Positions 1 through 9,229 of a stretch of DNA of 64,000 nucleotides are shown here, in pieces. Source of the stretch: Methylocapsa palsarum. Lineage in GTDB: Bacteria > Pseudomonadota > Alphaproteobacteria > Rhizobiales > Beijerinckiaceae. Location: contig NZ_FOSN01000018.1 of the NCBI RefSeq assembly GCF_900114285.1, positions 1-64,000 of the forward strand, in the 5' to 3' direction. The stretch's first letter is position 1. Each line of letters starts with the position of its first letter. A program made the translations under genes and the position numbers. The notes beneath the pieces are model-generated. The model had not been told where the DNA came from. It did not search any database and saw only the letters and a list, made by a program, of their open reading frames with translations.

Positions 1-425
1 GCACCAACTGCAGGCCGCTTAACCTTTAATGTCGATGAGCCAGAACCTCCGTTCCGAATAACCTGAAACTGTCTCAAATCATCTGACGACGGACACTCCG
101 GATAAAATTTCCGTATCGCGCTTTCATCTTCGCCAAGAATTCCCGCAAGCGTTAATTCCAGGGCGGCGGTTTCGGAGTGATATTCCAATCCTAGTCCAAT
201 CCGAGCCCGCCCTTCGGATTGTTCCTCGCAGCTCTGTTGTTCTGTGATTGAAAGCTCCGCCAGAAAATCGCGACCTGCTTTCAGGATCAAAGCGTCACCG
301 TTCGAAAGCAAAGAAATGATTTCTCGCGCGTCTTCGCGTTCATGCTCCGCCGTGCTCGTAAATTGCGGCTTTCCGTAAGGCGCGAGTGCAGCCTGCAAAT
401 CTTCCAGCGAGAATAATGTTTCCAC
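1..425 (-). CDS. Hypothetical protein, 3' part cut by window edge
   Basis: An open frame runs from a GTG at 425-423 to the window edge with no stop, giving at least 141 residues. The GTG directly follows the TAA stop of the upstream gene at 428-426, so the two are almost certainly co-transcribed. The product is acidic and soluble-looking, with no signal peptide, membrane segment or motif I recognise. It is the last visible member of the five-gene minus-strand accessory operon that contains the RecD-like helicase. Function unknown. Confidence 0.6.
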   Translation of the reverse strand, partial: METLFSLEDLQAALAPYGKPQFTSTAEHEREDAREIISLLSNGDALILKAGRDFLAELSITEQQSCEEQSEGRARIGLGLEYHSETAALELTLAGILGEDESAIRKFYPECPSSDDLRQFQVIRNGGSGSSTLKVKRPAVG

Positions 426-983
426 TTAAATCACTCCGGCCGATTTGATTAAATCTGACAATCTCGGATCGTTAATCGCGCGCGCCAAATCGACCATTGC
501 ATGCCATTCGCCATCAGGAATGAATTCGCCCGCCAATTTCCGCTGGCGAGAGCCCATGAATGCCCCCTTGGTTTCGGAACCGATGACATATTTCCGCCCG
601 CTATGGTTCTCTGCTTTCTCTGTCTTTTTCAGCGCGGCTTTGATCCGGCGGGTTGACATCTGTTTTTGCGCACGCGCCCGCGTGTCGGCAGTCTTGTAGG
701 ATAATTCGCCCGTTGCGTGACGGTCCGCGACCTTCTCAATTGAAAGCTTTTCGCCAATAAATTCGGCGTTGCGCTTCGTTTGATATTGGCGTTTCGAAAT
801 GGACGCTGTTTTCGACGTGACGCGCTTTACCGTCGAAGGGACATATCGTTCGGACAACGGCGAGAAGCCCGCCTTAATCAGTTCCGATGGATCAAGCTTG
901 CGAAATTGTATCGACGTGGCGCGCTCTAGCCGCCGGGCAGTTCTTTCGCTGAATTGGCGGCGAAGCCATGACAGGAGACCCAT
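426..983 (-). CDS. Hypothetical protein of the accessory operon
   Basis: The frame encodes 185 residues from an ATG at 983, only 3 bp after the stop of the helicase gene, which indicates translation from the same mRNA. The protein is very rich in Lys and Arg over its first 130 residues, with a basic N-terminus and predicted helical character; the C-terminus is less charged. I recognise no family. A nucleic-acid-associated role would fit the basic composition and the helicase neighbour, but that is inference. Confidence 0.65.
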   Translation of the reverse strand: MGLLSWLRRQFSERTARRLERATSIQFRKLDPSELIKAGFSPLSERYVPSTVKRVTSKTASISKRQYQTKRNAEFIGEKLSIEKVADRHATGELSYKTADTRARAQKQMSTRRIKAALKKTEKAENHSGRKYVIGSETKGAFMGSRQRKLAGEFIPDGEWHAMVDLARAINDPRLSDLIKSAGVI

Positions 984-986
984 GGC

Positions 987-3386
987 TTAAACCTCTTTCT
1001 TGGTAATGAGATGCGGCAACGCCGACGTGCGCTTTGTATCGGCGCGTCCGGCGCATCGAAACAGTTCGGTCACATCTCCGACAATTGTCAGATGATCGAT
1101 GGCGCGAGAAACCGAAGTGTAGACACTTGATTTCGAGACGAACCGCGTCGGACGCGCCGTCACGAGGATCACCTGTGCAAATTGCGATCCTTGCGCCTTA
1201 TGAACCGTCATCGCGTAGCCGAAGGCAGTGTGTTCCGGCAATCCGGCTCCGACCTCCGCCCGCAGTAACCGGACGTGACGCTCGTCACGGCGACCTCGTG
1301 CGGCGAACAGCAGGTCTAGCGTGTCGGGACCGACTGCGGTCACAACGCCGCGTTCGCCGTTGAAGATTTCGCAGTCAGTTTGCTCGCCATCTTCTCCAGG
1401 CGTAAGAGACGCCGCCGCATAGTTATTTTTCGTGACGAGCAATAAGTCTCCGGGTTCGACACGAGGTCCAAAACCAAGCGTCTTGCGAATATCGATATTG
1501 AGAGACCTTGTGCCATCATCGCCAACGTTCGCAGGCGTCAAGACCACGATGTCGGCATTGTCGACACTGTGCTCGTTCAACTCGCGCCATAGGTCTCCGG
1601 CAATCCTTCCGCGTTCGCCGAAGCGCGCGGCGATATAGGAAACGCCTTTCTTGTAGGATGCGAGGGACCAGCCTAAATCATCGGCAAGCTCGTCCGGAGG
1701 CTCGCCTTCTTCGGCGAGGATGTCTGCGCAGAGCGTGCGAATACCTGAATTGTCGGTCCGATAATTGCCACTCAGCCTTGTAATCGGCAGAGCGTCTCCC
1801 TCAATCAAATCGGCAAACGGCTTGCCAGCGCCAATCGGCGGAAGCTGATTGACGTCGCCGACGAAGACATAATGTTTCGCGTGCGCGGCCTTGACGAGAT
1901 GCGCGGTAAGAAGCGAATTCGTCATGGAGCTTTCTTCGGATATGAACGCCCCGCACGAAATCTCTTTGCGTCCCGCAAGTTCTGAATTGTCATCGCCGCA
2001 CTCGGGGTCCATGCCAAATGCGCGATGAATTGTAGAGGCTTTGAACTCAATCACTTCGCCGTCGCCGGTAAAGACTTCGGCGGCGGATGATGCGATAGAC
2101 GCGGCGCGACCGGATAAGGCGACGCATCGGATATGATCCTCGTCGCCGGGGAACAGTAGTCGGGAGGCGGCGTTTGCGATGGCGAGGATCGCGGTTTTGC
2201 CAGAGCCAGGCGGGCCTGTAATGACGGAGACCTTGTGCTCGAAGATGCGACGCACTGCGGACGCTTGCTCCGGATCAAGTACAAAGCCGGGCCGGTTGAG
2301 AAGGTCCGCCGCGTTGGCGATACACCTATCAACAATCGCTTTGGATTTGCCTTTAAGAGCGGTTTTCGGGTTGTCGGCGATAAACGCGGCAATACGGCGC
2401 TCGGCTTGAATGATCGGCGCAAATCCGAAGAGGCGAACGTTATTGGTTCCAAACAAGTCTTTTTTCTCGAATGAAAAATCTTCGACAAAGCCAAGCGTTT
2501 TTAGCGCAGACAGCGCTTCAATCGTCGTCTCGCGTAATTGTTGAAAATTTGTCCATGCTGCTTCGCAAAGATCGTCAAGCGGTACAATGCTATCGCCTGG
2601 CATTTCGGCGCGACGGATTAGCGTATCGATGACGATGGCGCGAGAGCGTTCGCTTGCCAAACCTTTGGCGTCGAACGCAAACGCGAAACGATCTGCTTTG
2701 AGAAACGATTGTTTGCCAGAGTAGAGAAACTGGTAGACCGATGCGTCGCGATCATAAGCCTTCGCCAGGGCGCGGCTTTTCGAAAGGGTTTCGCCCGCGA
2801 AGCGGAGAGTGTTCACAACGCGAGACGAGAGCTTTCCGTCTCCCTTACGAGCGGCGACTTCGGCTGCGACTGCGGCGAGAATAATTTCGATTTTCGCGGT
2901 AGAATAGCGCGTGGTCTCTGACAAGAGAGAGGGCGCGGCGGTCAGAATGGAAACGAAGTCCGCGCCGAATTTCTTAAGCAGAGCCGCGCAGGTATCGGAA
3001 GGGAGACCGTCGATTTTGGCGCTAGAGGATTTTGGCGCGTAAGGGATTGCTTCGAGGGACGTCGCATCGAAAATTAGCGCGTTGGTTTTCCAAGGATGCG
3101 GACGTGTTTTTCCATCGATGATTTCAAGAATATCGGTAACTTCTAGCGGGCGCGCTGATATAGGCTGTTCGAATTGAATATCCGACACGACATTTTTGCC
3201 CGAACAATTGAGATACTTCGCAAAGGTTTTTTGTTGTGCTGTTGAAATAAGGATTTCATAGCGAATTGTTTCATCCGGTCCGAAAAGCCGTTTCGTGATA
3301 ATCGGGTTTGAGAGGCGAAATCCAAGGGAAGCATGATCTAGGGGCGCTTTGGATTTGGCGCTGCGAGGGCGCGTGGGCGCGTTCAT
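987..3386 (-). CDS. RecD-like superfamily 1 DNA helicase (AAA ATPase)
   Basis: This 799-residue protein carries the RecD/RecD2 motif series in its C-terminal half. Walker A (GPPGSGKT) is at about residue 391. Motif II reads EESSM, close to the DEASM of RecD-type enzymes. Motif III is GDVNQLPP, motif IV contains NYRTD, motif V is TVHKAQGSQF, and motif VI is YTSVSRA near the C-terminus. The N-terminal ~380 residues match no domain I know. An ATP-driven 5'-3' helicase activity is inferred from the family. The start overlaps the upstream stop (ATGA). No recB or recC, relaxase or integrase is visible, so this is more likely an element-borne helicase than part of RecBCD. Confidence 0.85.
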   Translation of the reverse strand: MNAPTRPRSAKSKAPLDHASLGFRLSNPIITKRLFGPDETIRYEILISTAQQKTFAKYLNCSGKNVVSDIQFEQPISARPLEVTDILEIIDGKTRPHPWKTNALIFDATSLEAIPYAPKSSSAKIDGLPSDTCAALLKKFGADFVSILTAAPSLLSETTRYSTAKIEIILAAVAAEVAARKGDGKLSSRVVNTLRFAGETLSKSRALAKAYDRDASVYQFLYSGKQSFLKADRFAFAFDAKGLASERSRAIVIDTLIRRAEMPGDSIVPLDDLCEAAWTNFQQLRETTIEALSALKTLGFVEDFSFEKKDLFGTNNVRLFGFAPIIQAERRIAAFIADNPKTALKGKSKAIVDRCIANAADLLNRPGFVLDPEQASAVRRIFEHKVSVITGPPGSGKTAILAIANAASRLLFPGDEDHIRCVALSGRAASIASSAAEVFTGDGEVIEFKASTIHRAFGMDPECGDDNSELAGRKEISCGAFISEESSMTNSLLTAHLVKAAHAKHYVFVGDVNQLPPIGAGKPFADLIEGDALPITRLSGNYRTDNSGIRTLCADILAEEGEPPDELADDLGWSLASYKKGVSYIAARFGERGRIAGDLWRELNEHSVDNADIVVLTPANVGDDGTRSLNIDIRKTLGFGPRVEPGDLLLVTKNNYAAASLTPGEDGEQTDCEIFNGERGVVTAVGPDTLDLLFAARGRRDERHVRLLRAEVGAGLPEHTAFGYAMTVHKAQGSQFAQVILVTARPTRFVSKSSVYTSVSRAIDHLTIVGDVTELFRCAGRADTKRTSALPHLITKKEV

Positions 3387-3778
3387 CGGGCGGCCCTTCC
3401 AACAATACGCGGACGAGGGGCGTCGCCACGTCGTGGGTGTCCCTCACCGTCGTCAGAGCCGCCTCCGTCACTGGCGCGTGCGTGGCGTTGCGCGGGTGAG
3501 CGGATTGCGCGGACAGTGCGGCGGGCGATGGGGCGGAGGATCAGGAAGGGACGGCGGACAATGCCTTCGAGACGGTCGAAGGCCATATCTACGCGCCGAC
3601 GCCAGATAAATCTATTCCATGCCTCAATGGCGATTTCAGGCTGTGTGGGGGCGGGCAATTCTTCGACGCGGACGAAATCGACAGGGTCTACAGCAATTAT
3701 GCCAAAGGGGATTTGAATATCGTCGGTTTCATTGTGAAGCGCTTGCTTTAATTGGGTGGAATTGTTATATCTCGCCAT
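3383..3778 (-). CDS. Hypothetical protein upstream of helicase
   Basis: The frame encodes 131 residues and overlaps the helicase start by 4 bp (ATGA), a strong sign of translational coupling. An AAAGGA lies about 11 bases before the ATG. The N-terminal 80 residues look like a folded acidic-to-mixed domain; the C-terminal 50 are Arg, Gly and Asp rich and probably disordered. I recognise no family. The GC-rich 3' third differs by eye from the AT-richer 5' part. Confidence 0.6.
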   Translation of the reverse strand: MARYNNSTQLKQALHNETDDIQIPFGIIAVDPVDFVRVEELPAPTQPEIAIEAWNRFIWRRRVDMAFDRLEGIVRRPFLILRPIARRTVRAIRSPAQRHARASDGGGSDDGEGHPRRGDAPRPRIVGRAAR

Positions 3779-3845
3779 GACGCAATAAATCCTTTTCGGG
3801 TGTTGCGTGATTGCCCTGCCACAGGCATTTTATTCGAAGACGGAG

Positions 3846-3882
3846 AACCCCCTTGCACGGCGAATGCGGGGGGTTTTTCTTT
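3846..3882 (+). terminator. GC-rich hairpin followed by T-run
   Basis: ACCCCC pairs with GGGGGT across an inner GCA/TGC step, and the plus strand continues with five T, C and three T. Read on the plus strand this has the form of an intrinsic terminator. It lies directly downstream of the ribbon-helix-helix-like gene, which is on the minus strand, where the U-tract is weak. It may act on antisense transcription or partially on both strands. Confidence 0.45.
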
Positions 3883-4081
3883 ATGCGCTCCGCTGTACGC
3901 CGAGCCGCTCAACCTTTTCCCGCAGCGCCTGTCGAGTTAGCTCCGCGCGAGTAGTGCCATGGGCCGCCGCGACCTCTCCCAACATGACGTATTCCGGCCA
4001 AGAGACAGACGTCGCGAGCGTGACGATGGCACGACCATCGCGCGTGGCTTTGCCGTTTTTAAGCTTGCGGTTGAGTTCCAT
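3881..4081 (-). CDS. Small ribbon-helix-helix-like protein
   Basis: This 66-residue basic protein has a polar N-terminal strand segment followed by a WPEYVMLGEVAAAHG helix, a turn, and a TRAELTRQALREKVERL helix. That layout resembles CopG/Arc-type ribbon-helix-helix DNA-binding proteins. GGAG lies about 10 bases upstream of the ATG. It is the first gene of the minus-strand operon and could autoregulate it from the adjacent AT-rich spacer. The family call comes from pattern only. Confidence 0.55.
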   Translation of the reverse strand: MELNRKLKNGKATRDGRAIVTLATSVSWPEYVMLGEVAAAHGTTRAELTRQALREKVERLGVQRSA

Positions 4082-4907
4082 CGAAAGGGGTCTCCAAACA
4101 TCGTCTCCAAGAAGGTAAGATAACTAAACGTAATTACAAGGGCAAAAGCGCCGTCAAAACACGATTTATACTGCCTCACCCGCCCATAGGCCTCGTCATA
4201 GACTTCAATCTAGGGGTATAAATCTGGAAAAACTGTAAATTTGCGTGGGAACGCGAATAACGCGATGCAAGGCAGAGATGTCGAGACTTCGGAGTATTTC
4301 GACGGGAAGCGGAAGAACCGCGAATAAGCGCTAGAAGTGAGAACTTTCCGAAACAAATGACGGAATAGGCAAAACCGGATCAAACTGGAGATAACAGAAA
4401 CATTCGTTCGTCAAAGCAAACAACACGCAGAATGCAAAGCAAACGCTAAAAGCGGGAGCAAACGTTAAAAGCCGAGAAATGCCGAAAGAAACGGAAAAAC
4501 GGCCCAAAGAAGCGCGTCATTCCGGCAATTAGGTAAAGTTGCCGAACACACTTAGGCCAACGCCAAGAACGCGGTCGAGGTCGAGGGTCCGGCCGTGCTC
4601 GCGGCAAGAACGAGGGCGACGGCCAGACCTCGGCGCAAGTCCGCGCTCTCGCGCGAGGGCGAGGCTTTGCACTAGGGATAGTGTGTAGCACAGATACAAC
4701 AGATGTGCGAAATGTCACACATACTAGATGTTGTCGCTACCGGACCCCCCGTTCCCCCCATTGACCGGATTGCGCGCCTCGAAAGCGCCCTTTCGCCGCA
4801 ACCGGGACAAGCGGCGAGCCACGAGTGGTGATCGGGGCGAAGCAGACGAAGGACTTGCGGGACGAAAGACCCGCCAGACGAAAGACCTGCCCAAAGCCGG
4901 CCCATAA
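4082..4907. other. Non-coding junction spacer with short repeats
   Basis: No convincing gene is present in these ~825 bases. The left part (to ~4530) is A-rich. It contains two adjacent 19-bp copies beginning AGCAAACG (4438-4456 and 4457-4475, two or three mismatches) and a third partial copy near 4415. From about 4550 the composition becomes GC-rich like the efflux genes. The stretch probably holds the accessory operon promoter and marks the boundary of an acquired segment. No integrase, tRNA or clear attachment site was found. Confidence 0.5.
4438..4475. repeat. Two adjacent 19-bp direct repeats (iteron-like)
   Basis: The copies share AGCAAACG, then C or T, then TAAAAGC. They lie upstream of the ribbon-helix-helix-like gene. 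Such repeats could bind a small DNA-binding protein or an initiator, but only two full copies are present. Confidence 0.4.
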
Positions 4908-7900
4908 TTATGCGGCGGTCGACTTCCTCGCCGGACCTTTGTCCCTGCGGCGCGCTTCTTCAAAACGCTGCATGATCACAAAAACCGATGGCGCGAAGAC
5001 GACGGTGAGGAGGGTCGAGCCGAGCATTCCGGTGAGGACCGCGATGCCGATCGACTTCTGCGCGTTCGCGCCGGCTCCCGAACTGAGGACAAGCGGCACG
5101 ACGCCAAGAATAAAAGCGAAGGAGGTCATCAGGATCGGCCGAAAACGCGCGCGCGCCGCTTCGATCGCGGCGCTGGCGATACCGCGCCCTTCCCTGATCC
5201 GAAGCTCGCGTGCGAACTCGACGATGAGAATGGCGTTTTTGCTCGACAGCGCGATCAGCAGGATCAAGCCGATCTGCGTGTAGAGGTTGCTCGCGACGTG
5301 CAGCGCCAGCAGTGCGAAAGCCGTTCCAAGCAGGGCGAGCGGCACCGAGGCGATCACGGTCAGAGGCGCGATCCAGCTTTCGTATTGGCCGGCGAGCACA
5401 AGATACACCAGCAGCAGACTCAACGCATAGATCCAGTAGATCTGATTGCCGACCTGCTTCTCCTGAAACGACATTTCCGTCCACTCGAAGCCGGCGCCGG
5501 CCGGCAAGGTGTCGGCCGCGATCTGCTCGAGAACCGACAGGCCCTGCCCCGAACTGTAGCCCGTCGCGGTCCCTGTGATGATCGTCGCGGCGGGATAGAG
5601 ATTGAACAGGCTGATGAGCGGCGGCCCGGCGACGGTCTTGATGTTGGCCAGCGTGCCGAAGGGAACCATGTCGCCGGAATTGTTGCGCACCTGCAGGGTT
5701 TTCAGCGATTCCTCGTTGACGCGCGCCGAGGCCTCGGCCTGCACATAAATCTGGAACACCCTGCCGAACCGGTTGAACTGCCCGACGTAACTGGAGCCCA
5801 TGTAGGAGCTCAAGGCGTCGAGGGCGCTGCCGAGCGGAACGCCGAGCGTTTCCGTTTTGACGCGATCGAAGGTCACGTCGAGCTGAGGCGCGCTCGCCGA
5901 GAAATAATTGCGGGCGAAAGCGAACATCGATTGCTGCGCCGCCCGACGGCTGATCGCGTTGGCCAGTTTCTGAAGTTCGGCGTAATCGAAGGAGCCGTTG
6001 CGCAGCTGCACCTTCATCGTCGAGCCGGCGGAATTGCCGACGCCCTGGATCGGCGGCGGCGGCACGACCAGGGCGACGCCGTCGGGCAGGACTTTCATCC
6101 GCTCCGACAACGCGGCGTAAAGCCCGCGCAAATCCTCTCCCTTGCCGCGCTCGCTCCAATCCTTGAGGATGACGTAGGCGACGCCCGCATTGGACAGGCT
6201 GGCGTTGTCGTTCAGCGCGGCGATTCCGGAGATCGCGACCACCTGTTCGACGCCCGGCTGCATCTTCGCGCGCCGTGTGACGTCATCCAATGCGCGCGTC
6301 GTGCGCTCCAGGGAGGCGCCGTCCGGGAGCTGCACCGCGACCACGAAATATCCTTGGTCCTCGATCGGCATGAAGGCTGTCGGAACAAGGCTGAGGGCAT
6401 AGACGGACAGAACGACGAGCGCCGCGACGACCGAGCTCATGAGCGCCGCCCGCTTCACCATGAAAGCGATCAGCCGGGCGTACCAGTTCTCCGCCGCGTT
6501 GTAGGCCCGATTGAAGCCGCGATAGAAAAAGTTCCTTTCCTCCGGCGGCGTCGACGGCCGCAGCCAAAGCGCGCATTGCGTCGGCTTCAGGGTGAGGGCG
6601 TTGACCGCGCTGATCAACGCCGTCGCCGCGATCACCATGGCGAATTGCCGGTACATCTGGCCGCTCAGGCCGGGCAGGAACGCCGCCGGCACGAAGACCG
6701 CCATCAGCACCAGCGTAATGCCGATGATCGGACCCAGAAGCTGGTCCATCGCCTTGATCGCCGCGTCATGCGGCGTCATTCCCTCGTCGATGAACTTCGC
6801 CGCGCCCTCGACGACGATGATGGCGTCGTCGACGACGATCCCGATCGCGAGAATGATCGCGAACAAAGTCGAGAGATTGATCGTGAAGCCGAAGGCCGCG
6901 ATGGCCGCGAAGGCGCCGATGATGGTGACGGGAACCGTCGTCGCCGGGACAAGCGTCGCGCGCCAGTCCTGAAGAAAAACCAGGATGACGATGAGGACAA
7001 GCAGCGCGGCCTCGATCAGGGTCTTGTAGACGTCATGAATCGCCACCGCGACGAACTTCGTCGTATTGAAGGGAATGGTCCATTTTATCCCCGGCGGAAA
7101 CGACGGCGCCAGCTCGCGCATTTTCGCCTCGACGCGTTTTGCGACGTCAAGCGCGTTCGCCTCCGGCAACTGGAAAACGGAGAGTCCCGCGGAGGGATGA
7201 CCGTCCAGCTTGAACGTCTGGCTGTATTGCTGCGCGCCGAGTTCTATCCGGGCGACGTCCTTCAGCCGGGTGATGCTGCCGCCGTTCGTCTGCTCGGCCT
7301 TGACGATGATGTTTTCGAACTCCGCGGCGTCGTCAAGATTGCTCGGCACGTTGATCGTGTATTGAAACGCCTGGCCTGGAGGAACCGGCGGAATGCCGAC
7401 CTGCCCCGCCACGGTCGAACGGCTTTGCAGATTAACCGCCTTGATCACGTCGCTCGGGGACAGCTTGCGGGCCTCGAGCTTTTGCGGATCGAGCCAGATC
7501 CGCATGGCGTACTGACCGGCTCCGAAAATCGACACGCTGCCGACGCCGTCGAGCCGGGAGATCTGGTCGAGAAGATTGATCGTCGCAAAATTGGAGAGGT
7601 ACAGCCCATCAAATTCGTCGCCAGGCGAGGACAAGGAGACGATTTCCAGGATCGACGTCGATTTCTTGTTTGTCTGCACCCCTTGCGTCTGCACCGCTTG
7701 CGGGAGAGTCGGAAGGGCGGTCGCGACCCTGTTCTGCACAAGGATCTGCGCCTTGTCCGCATCGGTTCCGATTTTGAACGTGACGGTCAGCGTGTATTGC
7801 CCGTCGCTGGTGCTCATCGACGACATGTAGATCATGCCTTCGACCCCGTTCACCTTCTGCTCGATCGGCAGGGCGACATCGCGGATGACCGTCGAGGGAC

Positions 7901-8060
7901 TGGCCCCCGGATAGCGCGTCGTCACCTGTACGGTCGGCGGCACGACGTTCGGATAATGGGCGACCGGAAGGTTGAGCAGCGAGACCAGCCCGAGGATCAC
8001 GATCAACAACGCGATGACGTTGGAAAGGACCGGGCGCTCGATAAAGAATTTTGCGATCAT
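4908..8060 (-). CDS. RND multidrug efflux transporter, inner-membrane subunit (HAE1 family)
   Basis: At 1050 residues the protein has the length and architecture of AcrB/MexB-type pumps. The first membrane helix begins MIAKFFIERPVLSNVIALL, a large periplasmic domain follows, helices 2-6 lie near residues 340-560, then come a second periplasmic domain and the C-terminal helix bundle. The proton-relay Asp pair sits in the fourth helix (VVDDAIIVVEG, about residues 411-412). It would export hydrophobic compounds using the proton gradient, with the adaptor encoded just upstream. The ATG overlaps the adaptor stop (ATGA). No outer-membrane factor or regulator gene is adjacent, so a shared TolC-like channel is inferred. 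Confidence 0.95.
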   Translation of the reverse strand: MIAKFFIERPVLSNVIALLIVILGLVSLLNLPVAHYPNVVPPTVQVTTRYPGASPSTVIRDVALPIEQKVNGVEGMIYMSSMSTSDGQYTLTVTFKIGTDADKAQILVQNRVATALPTLPQAVQTQGVQTNKKSTSILEIVSLSSPGDEFDGLYLSNFATINLLDQISRLDGVGSVSIFGAGQYAMRIWLDPQKLEARKLSPSDVIKAVNLQSRSTVAGQVGIPPVPPGQAFQYTINVPSNLDDAAEFENIIVKAEQTNGGSITRLKDVARIELGAQQYSQTFKLDGHPSAGLSVFQLPEANALDVAKRVEAKMRELAPSFPPGIKWTIPFNTTKFVAVAIHDVYKTLIEAALLVLIVILVFLQDWRATLVPATTVPVTIIGAFAAIAAFGFTINLSTLFAIILAIGIVVDDAIIVVEGAAKFIDEGMTPHDAAIKAMDQLLGPIIGITLVLMAVFVPAAFLPGLSGQMYRQFAMVIAATALISAVNALTLKPTQCALWLRPSTPPEERNFFYRGFNRAYNAAENWYARLIAFMVKRAALMSSVVAALVVLSVYALSLVPTAFMPIEDQGYFVVAVQLPDGASLERTTRALDDVTRRAKMQPGVEQVVAISGIAALNDNASLSNAGVAYVILKDWSERGKGEDLRGLYAALSERMKVLPDGVALVVPPPPIQGVGNSAGSTMKVQLRNGSFDYAELQKLANAISRRAAQQSMFAFARNYFSASAPQLDVTFDRVKTETLGVPLGSALDALSSYMGSSYVGQFNRFGRVFQIYVQAEASARVNEESLKTLQVRNNSGDMVPFGTLANIKTVAGPPLISLFNLYPAATIITGTATGYSSGQGLSVLEQIAADTLPAGAGFEWTEMSFQEKQVGNQIYWIYALSLLLVYLVLAGQYESWIAPLTVIASVPLALLGTAFALLALHVASNLYTQIGLILLIALSSKNAILIVEFARELRIREGRGIASAAIEAARARFRPILMTSFAFILGVVPLVLSSGAGANAQKSIGIAVLTGMLGSTLLTVVFAPSVFVIMQRFEEARRRDKGPARKSTAA

Positions 8061-9229
8061 GGCGCGCCCGGCGGCGGACTCGCGCCGCCTTGAACGGGAT
8101 GAACCTTATTGCCCGGCACCGCGAGTTCAAGGCCCCCGACGACGATCCGCTCTCCGGCCCGCAGGCCCGACTCGATGATTCTGAGGCCAGGGTCGACCTG
8201 CTCGCCGACGACGACCACCCGCTGCTCGACGATATTCTTGTCGTTGAGGACAAGCAGATAGCGGCCCTGCTGGCCCGTGGAGAGCGCGACCTCCGGAGCC
8301 AGCAAGGCCTCGGCGTTCCTTTCCACAGGCACGCGCACGCGCACGAAGAGGCCCGGCAACAGCCGCGTGTTCTTGTTGTCCAGAACGGCCCGCACCGTCA
8401 GGGTGCCCGTACTCGAATCGATTTGCGGCGCGACATAGTTGATCGCGCCCTCGTGAGGATAGCCGTCCTCGGTCTGGAGTCCGATCCCGACCGGGATGGG
8501 ACCGAGATCCTTCAGCGAGAGGCCCATGCTTTTCAGCCGCTGACGGATCTTGAGCACCTGCTGTTCGTCGATATTGAAATAGACATAGATTGGATCGGTC
8601 TGGACAATGGTCGCGAGCTTTGTCGGACCATTGGCTCCGACAAAGGCGCCGGGGTCCGCGAGCCGGGCCGAGACCGCGCCGTCGAACGGCGCCGCGATGG
8701 TCGTATAGTCAAGATTGCGGCTCGCCTGCGCCACCTGGCCCTTTGCCTGGGCGAGGGCCGCGAAGGTGGAATCGCGTTTGGCCTTGGCTTCGTCGAGGGA
8801 GGCGACGGAGGAGGCCTGACGCGCCACAAGCTCCTGTTTGCGTTTCAGATCTGCGTCAGCCTGAACGAGAAGCGCGGCCTGCTGGTCCTGCGCGGCGCGG
8901 GCGATGTCGAGCGCGATCTTGTAGTCGTAGGGCTGGATCTGAAACAGCAGATCGCCCTTTGCGACCCTCGCGCCGTCATTGTAGCCTACCTTTTCGATGA
9001 ATCCCTGGACGCGCGCGACAAGGTCCACCTTGTTCACGGCCGCGGTCGCGCCGGTCAGTTCGATGAACAACGTGACGCTTCGCTGTTCAGGCGTCACAAT
9101 CGTGACGTCGGGGGGCGGCGGCGGCTGATAAGTGTTCCGGTCGCCGCAAGCCGCAAGCATGACAAGCATGGGCAGGGCGCCGGCGGCGGCGATGACGCCC
9201 CTGCGCGGTTTGGCCGCGATCTCGATCAT
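8057..9229 (-). CDS. RND efflux periplasmic adaptor (membrane fusion protein), lipoprotein
   Basis: I place the start at the ATG at 9229 (390 residues) rather than at a more upstream in-frame codon. It has GGGAA six bases upstream and gives a normal lipoprotein signal ending in a LAAC lipobox with Cys at residue 28. The order is typical of AcrA/MexE adaptors: a lipoyl-like half (VDLVARVQGFIEKV), an alpha-hairpin of Ala/Gln/Lys-rich helices, the second lipoyl half (TIAAPFDGAVSARL), then beta-barrel and membrane-proximal domains. It links the RND pump to an outer-membrane channel. The spacer to the divergent PAP2 gene contains GTCAT-A-ATGAC at 9380-9390, a possible operator. Confidence 0.93.
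   Translation of the reverse strand: MIEIAAKPRRGVIAAAGALPMLVMLAACGDRNTYQPPPPPDVTIVTPEQRSVTLFIELTGATAAVNKVDLVARVQGFIEKVGYNDGARVAKGDLLFQIQPYDYKIALDIARAAQDQQAALLVQADADLKRKQELVARQASSVASLDEAKAKRDSTFAALAQAKGQVAQASRNLDYTTIAAPFDGAVSARLADPGAFVGANGPTKLATIVQTDPIYVYFNIDEQQVLKIRQRLKSMGLSLKDLGPIPVGIGLQTEDGYPHEGAINYVAPQIDSSTGTLTVRAVLDNKNTRLLPGLFVRVRVPVERNAEALLAPEVALSTGQQGRYLLVLNDKNIVEQRVVVVGEQVDPGLRIIESGLRAGERIVVGGLELAVPGNKVHPVQGGASPPPGAP

Noticed and set aside
4446-4963. Overlapping minus-strand frames of 70-90 codons in the junction
   Set aside because: Arg/Pro/Ser-rich products, no ribosome-binding site, and mutual overlap indicate chance frames.
5298-8093. 931-codon open frame on the plus strand opposite the RND gene
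   Set aside because: Its product is Arg/Asp-rich low-complexity sequence typical of antisense frames in GC-rich DNA, while the minus strand encodes a textbook RND transporter.
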